The notes beneath the pieces are model-generated. The model was not told the origin of the DNA, searched no databases, and was given only the letters and a program-made list of their open reading frames with translations. The position numbers and the translations under genes were made by a program. Positions 24,323 through 36,459 of a stretch of 64,000 nucleotides of DNA are shown here, one piece after another. The DNA is from Ceratodon purpureus (lineage: Eukaryota; Streptophyta; Bryopsida; Pseudoditrichales; Ditrichaceae). The stretch covers positions 12,650,041 through 12,714,040 of the forward strand of contig CM026428.1 in the NCBI GenBank assembly GCA_014871385.1, read 5' to 3'. Every line of letters starts with the position of its first letter. Positions within the stretch are counted from its first letter, which is position 1.

Positions 24323-25473
24323 TAATAGAGTGGATAGGGGGGAGGGGATAGCCTTCCAAGGAGCAACTCCAGCTCAAAACAATTAGGTGAACTCGGCTAG
24401 ATCATGTCTTGTGACCCTCCTATGAGCGCGCTGAATAAGATAAATTGATGGTTGATGATTTTATAGTAATCTACAACTAAAAGGGATGCTTCTTTTATAC
24501 ATAATTGAAAAATTACATGGGATTTTCTAGTAACATATCATTTGTATTAAGCATCTAAATCAAAGACTATTAATGAAAATGCTCCATGATTGCTTTAAGT
24601 TCTTTTTACTAATTGTGCTATTGGATATCATAACATTGGTTTTGTATATGATTGTGCCAATGACATACATTAAACATAAGCTTTTGAATGTTTTCATAAA
24701 CTTTTATAACGTGTAGAGAATATCATATTGTGTAGGTCTATTTTTTAACCATATATGAGATATACTCACAATTACCATTTATGGTAAGGATATGGTTTGT
24801 TCTTGCTCTACAATGTCATGATATGTTTGGGTATATAAAGTCCAAGGTAGCACAATTGAAACTTACCACTTCTTTGAAGCATTTTAAATAATTAAATGGC
24901 ATGGTTAGTGTGAAAAATTTACATAACAATTTGGCAATTATAGATATTATAGAATATGAAAAGTCATCAATTTGAATTTTTTATGAATTCAATTTAAAAT
25001 TTCATATGCTCCTACTTGCTGCTAGTAGTTATTGATTCATCTAGGCTTAGAAGTTGGTTCTGTACAGTTACTTGTGTTGTAACCTTGTAAATATTTTATA
25101 GTGATAACTTTTTGGTATAAAGTAACAACACCATTAATTGTCCAGTTCCATTATCCTACACGAACCATCATAGAAGACACTATTTCTTTCACAAGTCAAT
25201 GCCATCATCGTTGATCCACCACTCACTATTCTATAATACTTGTTTCTGATAACCTTCTATTTTTGGTTCTAATAACCACTTATTATTAGCGATTAGAGCT
25301 CTAATTCCTAAACCTTTAAAAATTCAATACAACCCAAAAAAATTGAGTTTCTTTTGGTCTATATTTCATGTAATTGCCCAACCTTTGTATACCTTTGTTG
25401 TGCACCAATTTTGCAATTTAATTAGTAGAAAAGGCTCTAAAAGTGGCAATTTTTAGCGCTGCTACCGTGCACC
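24323..25473. other. AT-rich intergenic DNA between the two foldback copies
   Basis: No gene or repeat recognised. The stretch between the two foldbacks could be the body of one larger 1.4-kb element, since outer ends at 24204 and 25590 are also inverted repeats. Confidence 0.4.
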
Positions 25474-25590
25474 CACTAGTTGAAAAATGGTATAGGGCGA
25501 CGAGCGAGTATACGAATGAAGTGGTGGACTAGCAGTTTACACGAGCTTAGTGGTGTACTTGCTGGTCGCGAGACCATCCTTCCATTAGTG
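25474..25590. mobile_element. CACTA-ended foldback element, copy B
   Basis: A 117-bp sequence starting CACTAGTTGAAAAATGG with its imperfect reverse complement at the right end (GGTCGCGAGACCATCCTTCC then ATTAGTG). Same length and design as copy A. Confidence 0.5.
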
Positions 25591-26780
25591 ACTCATTTGC
25601 ACCCATTTGCAATAGCGAGGAGTTGTGATGATAATCTAAAAACCTGGAGGTTCTCATGAGGGCGCTGGTGCTGCAAAGGAGGGCGTCATTGGGCATGGCG
25701 GAAGTCGGTACAGAAAGCCCGGAAGCTTCACTCTGACTCAATGCAAACCTTGTCTCGCAAGACTTGTGTGTTTGAGCTTCGGACTGAACCGGCAACAAGC
25801 TCCCCCGGTCACCTCATTACCTCCAACGCCCTCCTTTTCTGCACACACTGTGCCTCAGCTGCCTCCCACGTCACCCTCTCCTGGTGAAATGCAGCTCAAG
25901 TGCATCTTAGTTCTCATTTTTTAATCTTATTTTGGCTCAAATTCAACCAAGTTCCACTAATTGCAAGGCAGGTGAAAGTAGAAGTGAAGCCATAATCTAC
26001 GCCGCGCCTGCAGACACTGTTGCTGCCTCTAGGTCACCTTGTGGCCAGGTGAAGTGTATCTGATGTGGATGCTGAGTTTTTAGGCCTGCTTCAATTTCCA
26101 CCGAAATTTCTAATTCACTAGATTTATGTAAAGCTTATCCAATAATTCACTTAAATTATTATTATATTCTTCACCTCCTTCATGTCTGTGATTGGGGCGT
26201 ATAATGTAGCATCATAGTAGGGTTGCCACCCATTGAGAAAATATATTTTAATCCATAGAAAAAATAAGGTTCAACTTTCAAAAAATAAGGTTTTTGATTT
26301 ATGATTTATTGGGGAAATCTTGTAGAAATGGCCTCAAAAGGCTCATAAATAAGAAAAGATTATTAAGAAAAGAATTCTTTATATTTGTTATTTTGTCCTT
26401 CTAAATACTTTTGGGGCTAACTTGCTATGGTGGTAGAGCATTTCATTACCATGATGTTTGACGTTCTTGATTAGAGCACATATTTCAATGCAAGAATTTT
26501 GAGTCTCAATGCAAACATCTTAGATCATTCACCCACTTCTTAACAATAAAAGGGGTAGATTTACAAATCAATAGTAGGTTATGGAACAACTTAGTTTGAA
26601 GATAATTCATTTCACAATCCAATTTCACTTCAAATTCAATTCATGTCATGAAACCAAATATACAAGCTTTAAGATATATTAGTTGCATAAATTGCATTGT
26701 GATGGAATATCACTTGTCGACAAATTTAGAAGGGTCTCATACTTAAAAGTTAGTTTCAACACAACTTTCTTATCAAGAAT
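25591..26780. other. intergenic DNA
   Basis: A short GC-richer patch near 25600-26050, then AT-rich DNA. No supportable gene. Confidence 0.4.
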
Positions 26781-26904
26781 GAATATTGTGTAAATAGACA
26801 TTGAATGGGTGTTGTGGAAATAGACATTGAATGGGTATTGCGAAAATAGACATTGAATGGGTATTGCGGAAATAGACATTGAATGGGTATTGTGGAAATA
26901 GACA
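26781..26904. repeat. 26-bp tandem repeat, ~4.7 copies
   Basis: Unit GAATGGGTATTGCGGAAATA followed by GACATT, with near-identical copies. The minus-strand frame across it is a peptide repeat caused by the array. Confidence 0.93.
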
Positions 26905-28332
26905 ATTAAAGACAAACAATTCCAATTGAACTACACTCAATAAAAACTCAACTCACCTTTACACTCTATGTGCCAAAGTCCTACTACAATTGGAAGAAGG
27001 ATGTGACAAATGCTGGCATGTCATGAAAATGACGAGAAAGAATATGCGTGAAAACTCACATCACTACCTACTCAAAAAATTGAGGACTTCTTGCATGACA
27101 CTCCTAATATGCACATATGCATAGGACCGTAAGTTAGTAGCCATTGGAAAGAGAGAGACCCACTTTCCTCATGCAAGAGGTGATATCAATGTGACAAAAT
27201 TGCTGTACCTAGATGCAATTTTGTAGTTTTCTGATTGACTCTTACACAGCCCAACTGTCCAAGTCCATTTGAAGTGTACAATGTGCTCAATTACGTGCTT
27301 CATGGCAGAGACAGATAAGAGCACAGTCATGCTCCAGCAATGTTGTGTGAAATAAGGAAATGATCCCACATCAGCCCATCATGAAAAATGAGAGGAACAC
27401 TTCTTGCAGAATCATGTACGGGAGTGATAGACTGACTGTATTGATAAAGAGGGCATGTGTTACTGGAGGTGGCTCTAAGGGGAGCTTGCCCGGAACACAT
27501 TGGGTTGGAGTCTAAAGAAATAGAGAGTTTTTCATTGATAAATAGCCTTGGCACCTAGTGTTGGATTTTATGTATTATGAGAAATAAAAAATGTTGTTGG
27601 AATCATACATGACAAAAGTAGATCATTTGTACATTAACAATGTACAACATCAGGACGAATTACTACCAAAAAGTGGTAAATTTCTTCTAGATGGCATTCA
27701 TTCAATCTCCAATAATATTCTAAAATCTTGTGGTTTGTTGACTTTGAGCACATGTGAAATTTATAGAAATGGGGTAATAAGTGAGTTTCCTATGCTTCGT
27801 TTTATGTTCAAACAATTCACAAAAAATCCCTTAGAACATAATTCATAAAGAGCCCTTAATATTAATTACTTATAAAATTAAGTAATAAAAAAATGTTAAA
27901 AAATTACCACTTTTAAAGTGTCACGTTTTTAATCCATCACAAGAAATTTCATCCATAGATTGTAAGCATCTTTGTTTATATTTGATTTTAATTTTGAAAT
28001 TCATTTTTCAAAAATTGGAATTTTTAATTTTTTTAAATTATAAAAAAATATCAGTAATAGCAATCATAAATTTAATCATATGGACGTGAACTAAAATTCA
28101 TGTTCTACAATTTCATTTTGAACATCGACTTATAATTTTTCCTATTACTTGTATTTTATAATGAACATCTCTATGCCGACCTCTTGAAGGAGAAGTCTAC
28201 AGTGCAGACAAGGAGTTACTTTGAATTATTCTATTGATATGTCAAAAGTAGTTGGGATTGGAAGAAAGATCCGAAAGAGGTGGAGAGCCTTTACAAGATT
28301 AGAGTTAGAAATGGCACATGCCCGTTCCCGAT
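26905..28332. other. AT-rich intergenic DNA
   Basis: No gene, RNA or repeat recognised. Confidence 0.4.
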
Positions 28333-28336
28333 TTAA

Positions 28337-29178
28337 CCCCTAAAGGACAATAGTCCTAGAATGGGCCTTTTTGAAACTTGGGCATGTACCTACCGTTGCA
28401 ATTTAAATTGTGATTTTCTGAAATTTTAAATGGAGGTGTGCCGTTCCGAGAGCTCCGTGTGCATAATTTTATTTTTCAATTCCGACATCGAGATCAAAAG
28501 TTATGAAGGTTTAACTGTCAAAAGCAGCTCGTTGGGCAGCTGCTGAAATTTTCTAAGCCACTGTGAATGCAGCAAATTCTGCCCAAAACTGCCCAAAACT
28601 GCCCAAAGATGAAACTTTGAAATTCCACCAAAAATTGAGATTTTGATATTTTTCAAAAATAAAAAATTCTGTTTATAGATAAGGCAGTAGAGCATGTTTC
28701 CACTGTTCGGATTTTCAATCCAAGAATTTTTCATATATTATTTTTATTGTCAAAAAACAGCCTTTGTATGTGAATTTCAGCATACCCCCTAGCGGAAAAT
28801 GATTTTTTTGGAAACCTTCCACAACTTTTTTGAATATGGTATTTTTGGGACATGTACCTAACTCAATTAGGAACAATAATATGGAGAGATTCATTCCATA
28901 TCTACTTTAAAAAATGGTGTTTTGGGCCTTCAAAACTTTGCTGTCCCCTTTCTTCGCAAGGGAAAAAAAACTTGTTTTTCTACTTTGAACGTTATGATCT
29001 TGCAATGGGTGAGGAATAAGTGTGTGAGATTTGGTGGACATGTAGACATAGAAGTTAGCTACAAGATCTTACGGTTAGGTGTATCAAAAAAGACCCCAAG
29101 TTTGCAAAATCCACCTTGCTTTGAAGAGGGGATGTTTTGAGGCAGTTTTGATGAAAAATACCCTCAGAACTTTAGGGG
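28337..29178 (+). mobile_element. TTAA-flanked non-autonomous element, copy P1 (piggyBac-like ends)
   Basis: An 842-bp element beginning CCCCTAAAGGACAATAGTCC and ending AGAACTTTAGGGG, with TTAA directly on both sides (28333-28336 and 29179-29182). The CCCC start and TTAA duplication are the marks of the piggyBac superfamily. Copies P2 (same orientation) and P3 (inverted) share the body. Frames inside are short and shared only because the DNA is repeated; no transposase. Confidence 0.72.
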
Positions 29179-29201
29179 TTAAATACTTGTATCCGGTTTT
29201 A

Positions 29202-29770
29202 CCCCTAAGCGTCCTCACCCATGTCCATTTTAGGCAGTTTTATAAAGATGCATTATAAAATGCAATCAATATGAATATTTAGAACTTGATGTATAAATAA
29301 AAGTTATACATCTTGAATTTTAGATTCCATCTCTACGGTTAGATCTATGACTGCTTTTATTAATCTTTTTATATAGATTTTGAAACATAAAATAAAAAAT
29401 TATTTTGAAATTCAATTACAAATAAGATATTGACAATAAGTGGATGAAATTTGTTGTGATGGGTTATAATGTAGTACTTTAGGTGTACTGATTTTTGGAG
29501 ATTTTTTGGATGCTCGATTTTATGAGTTTATTTTTTCAAGAACACTTTTAGACTAAAATCCTCAAAATTTTGGGTGGAACACTGCAAGACAAAATGAAGC
29601 ATAATTTCTTCAAAAATTGTTTCCTTTTCGATCGGATGACACATATGAGAAGCTAACTTCCCACAGAAAATTCAATAAAAAAATCACACCACAAAAAGTG
29701 CATGACGGATGAGAAAATGCGGATGGAATCTGTGCATCAGGCCAAAATGGCCTGCTTAGGCAGTTAGGGG
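29202..29770. mobile_element. TTAA-type element E4 with CCCCTAA ends
   Basis: A 569-bp stretch beginning CCCCTAAGCG after TTTA and ending GCAGTTAGGGG before TTAA. Ends match those of P1-P3 for 7 bases; the body is different. It lies only 19 bp from P1's right duplication. Could be a second family using the same transposase. Confidence 0.45.
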
Positions 29771-29914
29771 TTAAATAGGACCGGGGTTCTTCCATCTCTT
29801 ATAATGAATTTCTATAATTATACAAATTTGGAAAATGGTTAAGGTTGATTGTCTTGTAACCACCACCTTCTCCATTTATGACATCTAGAATTTTCTTGGC
29901 GTGACCACAATTAA

Positions 29915-30776
29915 CCCTTAAAGGACAATAGTCCTGGAATGGGCGTTTTTCAATTTTGGGCAGGTTCCTGGAATTCCAATTTAATTCCTAAATCTTTGAA
30001 AAAAACAATGTAGGTAGGTATTTTGAAGAGGTTTGTGCAGAATTTTTTTATTTTTTTTTTGAACATTCCAAAAAAAAGTTACGGGGTTTTGAGTGTCAAA
30101 AGCTGCATTCAGCCAAACTTCGGGCAAGCTCACAGCCACTGTGAATGCAGCAAATTCTGCCTAAAACTGCCCAAAACTGCCCAAAACTGCCCAAAACTGC
30201 CCAAAGACGAAACTTTGAAATTCCACCAAAAATTGAGATTTTGATATTTTTCAAAAATAAAAAATTTTATGTATAGAAAAGGTAGTAAAGCATGTTCCCG
30301 CCGTTCGGATTTTCAATCCAATTTTTTTTCATATGCTATTTTTATTGTCAAAAAACGGCCTTTGTTTGTGAATTTCAGTATACCCCCTAGCGGAAAATGA
30401 TTTTTTTGGCAACCTTCCACAACTTTTTTGAATATAATTTTTTTAAATAAAATTAGCTAACTCGGTATTCTTTGACGTGCATCAAAACCCCCAAAACCCA
30501 TTATGCAAAAAAATGGTTTTTTGGGCCTTCAAAACTCTGCTGTTCCCTTTTTCCGCAGGGAAAAAAAACTTGTTTTTCAACTTTGAACGTTATGATCTTG
30601 CAATTGGTGAGGAATGAGTGTGTAAGATTTGGTGGACTTGTAGACATAGAAGTTAGCTACAAGATCTTATGGTTAGATGTACTAATTAAGACCTCAACTT
30701 TGCAAAATCCACCTTGCTTTGAAGAGGGGCGGTTTTGAGGCAATTTTGATGAAAAATACCCTCAGAACTTTAGGGG
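29915..30776 (+). mobile_element. TTAA-flanked element, copy P2
   Basis: An 862-bp copy of the same family as P1, same orientation, with TTAA at 29911-29914 and 30777-30780. The left end is CCCTTAAAGGACAATAGTCC and the right end AACTTTAGGGG. The tract CCCAAAACTG is repeated four times inside, against two or three in P1. Confidence 0.72.
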
Positions 30777-30780
30777 TTAA

Positions 30781-31590
30781 GACCCAAAATCACCAATTTC
30801 ACTAGTCAACTAGACCAATGCTCCCCAAGCATGACAAAAAAAATAGGTGGTGGTTTTGGGTATCATTATGAGTAAAAATTTGTACCATATGGTGTGAACA
30901 TGGAAAAATCTATAGAGCAATTTTCGATCACGAATTACTTTTGCCTTTAGAAATTTCTATCTATTTCAATATTGATAAGAAAATTCCGGAAAAAATCGCA
31001 TTCCGTTAGAAAACATCTTTCGTACGTGGGAAAAATATACCCCAAAAATAACCCTGCCAAAAAATGCTCATAATCCTTAAGTTGGTGGTTTTAGGACATC
31101 AACCTGAGGTCCACCAGGGCCCCCTAAACGGCAATGGGAACAAGCATGGGAACAGCTGCCAACTGACGCAAACTGACTTGACGAAGTGCTACGTGGAAGT
31201 GTCCTCGTGAACAGACAATTCACAACCGGCTGCAACCAGTCACTGCAATAACCGCCAGTTCCAAGGGACAGTTGCATACCTTTCGGAAAAGATCGTTACA
31301 AAAGATGCAACAATTTAATTATGGTTAGAAAATAGCCTCTTGCCTTGGGGACCAAGTCAGCAATGAGCATTCGGATTTGCAAACAAGTGGAATTATACTG
31401 GTACATTACAGTACCAATGAAAAGGACTGAATGCAGGCCATCCAATTATCTCAAAGTCAGAATTGGGTAGGTTAAGTTTTGCTTTTTTCATAATGTTGTG
31501 GCGGCATTCATTAGAAACAAAAAGTGGACCAACCTTGTCTGCTACCCCAAATCTTATGTTAATTTTTTTTTCTATTAATCAGTTATTTAA
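30781..31590. other. intergenic DNA between TTAA elements
   Basis: Ordinary AT-rich sequence with one short GC-richer patch (31080-31280) that is open on the minus strand but without motif. Confidence 0.4.
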
Positions 31591-32152
31591 CTCCTAAAGT
31601 TCTTTTTAAATCCAATCCATGTTTTTGGGTCAAATAAAGTAGTAATAAGTCATATTTGTGGGTTAAATATTTTGAGGGGTAAGATTTTACTGCAAATTAA
31701 TTGTGTGATTTTTTTGGTGAATTTCCGATTTTCTCGGAGTTTTTCATTGATGAACCCGTTTTCTCTTCAAATTTTGGCAAGAAAAAACTTTTTATCTTTT
31801 GAGGTTTTAAAAAAAATAAAAATTATTGTGATTTTTTCTTAACCAAATTCTTACTCAAATTACCAAGTGAATCCAAATTTGAGTATATGAGTTTTACAAG
31901 GGCATGCTTCAAAGTTTGAAATAAAAAATTCTATAGTTGTTGAAACAATAATTTGGCCTACTTTGGTATTATGATTTTGCAAATGAAGAAAAATCCTTGG
32001 TTCAATTTTGGTACATGAATAATATGTCAAGTTAATTTGAAGATGTTATGGCTAAATCTACTAAATAGTACTATATTGAGACATATCAAATCTGAAATAA
32101 AAAAAAGTTAGTTTTGGCACTTCTGCTCCAAAACACCAAGGAAATTTAGGGG
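31591..32152. mobile_element. TTAA-type element E5, abutting P3
   Basis: A 562-bp stretch starting CTCCTAAAGTTC after TTAA (31587-31590) and ending GGAAATTTAGGGG before TTAA (32153-32156). It shares that TTAA with P3, so the two stand head to tail on a single tetranucleotide. Confidence 0.42.
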
Positions 32153-32156
32153 TTAA

Positions 32157-32999
32157 CCCCTAAAGTTTTGAGGGTATTTTTCATCAAAATTGCCTCAAAA
32201 CAGCCCCTCTTCAAAGCAAGGTGGATTTTGCAAACTTGGGGTTTTTTTAGTACATCTAACGGTAAGATCTTGTAGCTGACTTCTACGTCTACATGTCCAC
32301 CAAATCTCACACACTCATTCTTCACCAATTGCAAGATCATAACGTTTAAAGCAGAAAAAACAAGTTTCTTTTCCCTGCGAAATAAGAAAACAACACAGTT
32401 TTGAAGGGCCTAAAAACCATTTTTTTGCATTATGGATTTTGGGGGTTTTGATGCACGTCAAAGAAGACTGAGTTAACTAATTGTAAATTAAGAAAATTAT
32501 ATTCAAAAAAGTTGTGGAAAGTTGCTAAAAAAATCATTTTCCGCTAGGGGGTATACTGAAATTCGCAAACAAAGGCCGTTTTTGGACAATAAAAATAGCA
32601 TATGAAACAATTTTGGATTGAAAATCCGAACGGTGGGAACATGCTCTACTGCCTTGTCTATACATAGAAATTTTTATTTTTGAAAAATATCAAAATCTCA
32701 ATTTTTGGTGGAATTTCAAAGTTTTGTCTTTGGGCAGATTTTGGCAGTTTTGGGCAGAATTTGCTGCATTCACAGTGGCTTAGAAAAATTCAGCAGCTGC
32801 CCAACGAGCAGCGTTTGACACTTAAACCTTCATAACTTTTGATCCTGATGTCGGAATTGAAAAATAAAAATACCCACATGAAGATCTCCGAACTGCCCAC
32901 CTTCAATAAAAATTTCAGAAAATCCTAATATAAATTGCATTTATAGGTACATGCCCAAATTCCAAAGAAGCCCAAATGTGGCAGATTGTCCCTTAGGGG
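32157..32999 (-). mobile_element. TTAA-flanked element, copy P3 (inverted)
   Basis: An 843-bp reverse-oriented copy of P1/P2, starting CCCCTAAAGTTTTGAGGG and ending TTGTCCCTTAGGGG. Left flank TTAA, right flank TTAT (one base changed). Confidence 0.7.
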
Positions 33000-33003
33000 T
33001 TAT

Positions 33004-33489
33004 GATAATTACATCAAGCTTTTGGAGTTGTTAAAATATATTATCAAAACATTATACAACATTGGCAATGATTAGAGAGATACTACTACCTCACGTGAAA
33101 ATATTCAGACACCTAACTAGTAACATAAAAAATGCTACAGAAATTTCAAGAGTAGGTAAGATTCCTTCGTTTTAACATTAACAATTGCATTCTCGAGAGA
33201 GAGGAAGGTGATCCGGGAGATGCCTCATCAAACATTTTCAAGAAGCCGCTTCACAGCACTCATTTATCATATTTTAAGTGCTCATATTCGTCAAGTTGGC
33301 CCAAACATGAGGAATCGTTGAGTGAGTTATTGTTGGTAGACTGAAGTGGCCAGGATTTTAATGGAATCAGAGTCAACTTTCCATACTTAGCCCACAGGAG
33401 GTGAAAATTCAACTCCGAGGTTCAGCCACTCATAGCTTCGGCAACAAGATTGGAATCATTCCTGTGGTAATTGTTCCAAGCAATCACAG
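33004..33489. other. intergenic DNA
   Basis: AT-rich; nothing recognised. Confidence 0.4.
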
Positions 33490-33931
33490 TGATACCAGGG
33501 CCACACCAAAGGGCCCAGCACCCTAGCGAGGACAAAACCGAAAAACACCAGCCCTTGAGAATAGGGCTGGAGTTTGATAGCAAGGCCACACCGGGCTCCC
33601 CAACGACCCTAGCGGCCCCAGCGACCCCAGCCACGCCAAAAAGGAAAAACATCAGTTAAGGGCTGGAGCTGGAGCGGCTGGAGTCGCCCGAAGCAAGGGT
33701 TTGCCCTGCATCCAGCGGCTCCAGCCGCTCCAGCTCCAGCCCTTCAAAGGAGGGCTGATGTTTTTCCTTTTTGGCGTGGCTGACGTCGCTGGGGAGGCCG
33801 GTGTGGTCCTGCTATGAGCGGCTGGAGACGTCGGAAGCAAACGCCGGAAGCAAGAGCTATTCTCAAGTGCTAGTGTTTTTCGGTTTTGTCCTCGCTGGGG
33901 TGCTAGGGCCCTTTGGTATGGCCATGATATG
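33490..33931. repeat. long GC-rich inverted repeat (foldback), ~440 bp
   Basis: The left arm (from CCAGGGCCACACCAAAGGGC) recurs as an imperfect reverse complement in the right arm (ending GCCCTTTGGTATGGCCATGA), with arms of about 200 bp around a short centre near 33700. Shared blocks include AAAACCGAAAAACACCAG and GGCTGGAGCTGGAGCGGCTG. Sequence is far more GC-rich than its surroundings. Likely a foldback transposon or an inverted duplication; open frames inside are by-products. Confidence 0.8.
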
Positions 33932-33970
33932 AGTCAACTGCCTGCAATTTTTAATTAATGCTGAAAGTGT

Positions 33971-34084
33971 AGGGTAAGCTCCTGGACCGAGGTGGTTCAT
34001 GGAAATAAGCCTTCACCACGAGGGCGTAACGCGAGGGGTGAATGCTTATTTCCATGAACCACTGTGGTCCAGGAGCTTACCCTG
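33971..34084. repeat. near-perfect hairpin, ~47-bp arms, ~20-nt loop
   Basis: Left arm 33971-34017 (AGGGTAAGCTCCTGGACCGA...) pairs with right arm 34037-34084 (...GTCCAGGAGCTTACCCTG) with only a few mismatches. The size and pairing resemble a plant microRNA precursor or a tiny foldback MITE. Nothing in the sequence alone decides between them. Confidence 0.7.
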
Positions 34085-35722
34085 CGTAAAGGACGAGGAG
34101 TTAAAATAGAAACAAGTTTAGTAAAAAAGGGTGGTTACGAAATGTAACATCACGTTATAGATTTTCTTTACTCCGCCGGTGAACTCCAGTCTATTAAGGA
34201 ACATTATTGGATATAAGCTATACTTTTTTACACACAGAAATTTCCCCAAATCCTTTACGTCATTGTATATCATGGCTCAAGACTCAAGACATTCTGCAAG
34301 TTGGAAAGCTAAAGTCCGGCCATATGCAAATTCTTTCAAGGGGTGGAGGTTTCCTTCCTTCCAAGTTTTCTGTTTTGAAGCATCTCCACTCCTTGGCGCC
34401 AATGTGGTCGTTGATGGGGTTGATGGAGTGTTTGATTTTAGCAAATTACAAAGCTCACCGGAAGCATTTCATTGTTAAAGTATTGTCAATTGAGCCGTAG
34501 AATTAAGACTTAGTAAATAAAAATATGTAGTGGGTATTTTTGAGTTTTTGATTACTGTTTTAGGTGAAGGTCAGGGAATTCAATGCACAAGTAGATGAAG
34601 GCCCACATGAAGCTCTAAAATTTCTATAATTTCTTTTTTGGCGATGAGGGTGGTTGTAGCGGTGGAATAACGACAAAGTTTTTAAGCTTTGCTCAATTTG
34701 ATGCGAGTTTGGAATTTAACAGTGTGCAATATTAGGTTCAACTTCTTTTCAAAATCTGTCATCTGCTGGGGGTTTTTGCCTTGGCGTATACTGTGAATTA
34801 TGGTATTGGGGTTGGGATGGATTGGTTTTGATTATGAATCAAGGTGTCAGCGAATATATATGTTGTTCTTATGCTTGGTTGAAGATACTTTAAGCCCAAT
34901 GCTACGCGGTACATGAGTCTATTCTGAGGCCTTCGATCTCATATCAATCTGATTGAACCTTCTATTTACATTCCTCCTATCAACTGAGATTCATAAGTGA
35001 GGAATTAAACATTGACACCATAGTATTTTTAAAAATGTTTAGACATAGGAAATGGTCACTAGGGTATACAAGTTGAGAGAACAAAGTTTAACAAACTCAA
35101 AGCACATGTATAATTGACAATGTATGGGTGGGTTGTTTAGATTGTGAACTCTCGCATCAGAGCCCGATGGTGGCGCTAACATTAGCTATATTCTTACTTT
35201 GTTTTTGTTATGTTGAGTAAAGTGCTTCATTTGATTATAAAAAATTATTTTAAAAAAAATCTTATTAAACATTACCATGTTTTGCATTTAATTTTCTTAA
35301 GTGATTTTTATTGGTAATAAAATTTTGCAAGATTTTCTTTTTTTAAATTCTAAATAAACATGTTGGGACCTTTTAAGATTTGCCTTAGAGTTGTTTGAAA
35401 AAATATCCATGTTCTCATCTTATTAATTGCTTCCAATCTTTCTTTTTCCTATTTAAAATTCAATTCTTATAAGTAAACCACACAATTTAATGTGTATAGA
35501 TATTTTGATGGAGCATCTTCAATCACTCACCTACTTTCAAACACAAATATGATGAATTTACAAAACATGCAATTAATAGTTGAAAATTTTCACTTCAAAA
35601 ATCATCAAACTTTTGTCACCATGTTGGAGCAATTTTTTTTTTTTTTTTTCACAAAACATCGACGACAACAGACAAAGAAGGGTTACCACATGAATCAGCT
35701 TCATTTCTGCATACATGGACAC
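34085..35722. other. AT-rich intergenic DNA
   Basis: A region at 34207-34500 has Leu-rich frames in two phases (KFSVLKHLHSL in one) that could be a faint leucine-rich-repeat relic; support is weak. Otherwise nothing. Confidence 0.35.
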
Positions 35723-36459
35723 GGGGGGAAGCACAATAAAGTGTACCACAAAAGTGCTTAGCTCATTGCCAATTTCAGCCATTGTTGTAAACACTAAGAA
35801 AAGTGACATATAATTTGATGAGATGTTGGAAGGGGCTTCGGGTATAGAAAATAGACTCGGTCATCTTGAGTCTACAAAATTTTGGAACCGATCTGTGCCT
35901 TTTAGGAAGCCTTACGAGTCAGGGCAAGTGATCCAAAGTGAATGCTGTCATTTGAAGAAGTGGACAAAAAAGAGTGCACAAATGTTAGAAATCACTTTTG
36001 ACTGCGCTGTACCCTCCAATTGTGAATTGCGGTTTCAAAAATGAGCCTAAGCAATTCCTTTGGAAGTTTGTACAGCCAAAAAGTTTCGTTGGGACGTTTT
36101 TGAGGAGCTGTTTTCGACGAAACTTTTTGAGAGGTTTTTTTCACCGAACACTGTTTTTTAAATTGGAAAAAACATCCTCTAAAGACAGTAGAGGGCTCCA
36201 AATGAAGAAATTAAGACTTTGGAAAAGTTCATTTTCATGATTTAGAACTAGCGGTCAAATTAAGTTTCAATTGAAGATGTTTTTCTTATGGAGAAGCCTG
36301 TAAGATACCTTGTGACACCTTAAAAAGTGACTAAAATGCTCAAAAAGTACACCAAAATGCTCAAAATCAGCTTTGAGCAATAAAAAACAGCACACTTCAT
36401 ATTCACTTCCTAGTGATCACATGTTGCACTTTGTGGTACACTTTATTGTGCTCTCCCCC
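35723..36459. mobile_element. non-autonomous DNA transposon, GGGGG-ended, copy 2
   Basis: A 737-bp second copy of the element at 15786-16526. Ends GGGGGGAAGCACAATAAAGT and CACTTTATTGTGCTCTCCCC form terminal inverted repeats. Flanks read ACAC on both sides. The middle third has diverged from copy 1 more than the ends. Confidence 0.75.

Noticed and set aside
28922..30738. Similar 72-88-codon frames in the TTAA elements (and inverted at 32146-32340)
   Set aside because: Same peptide appears only because the elements are DNA repeats; frames are short, interrupted differently, and lack transposase motifs.
34179..34500. Possible leucine-rich-repeat fragment
   Set aside because: Leu spacing is suggestive in one short frame only; no NBS or further repeats nearby.
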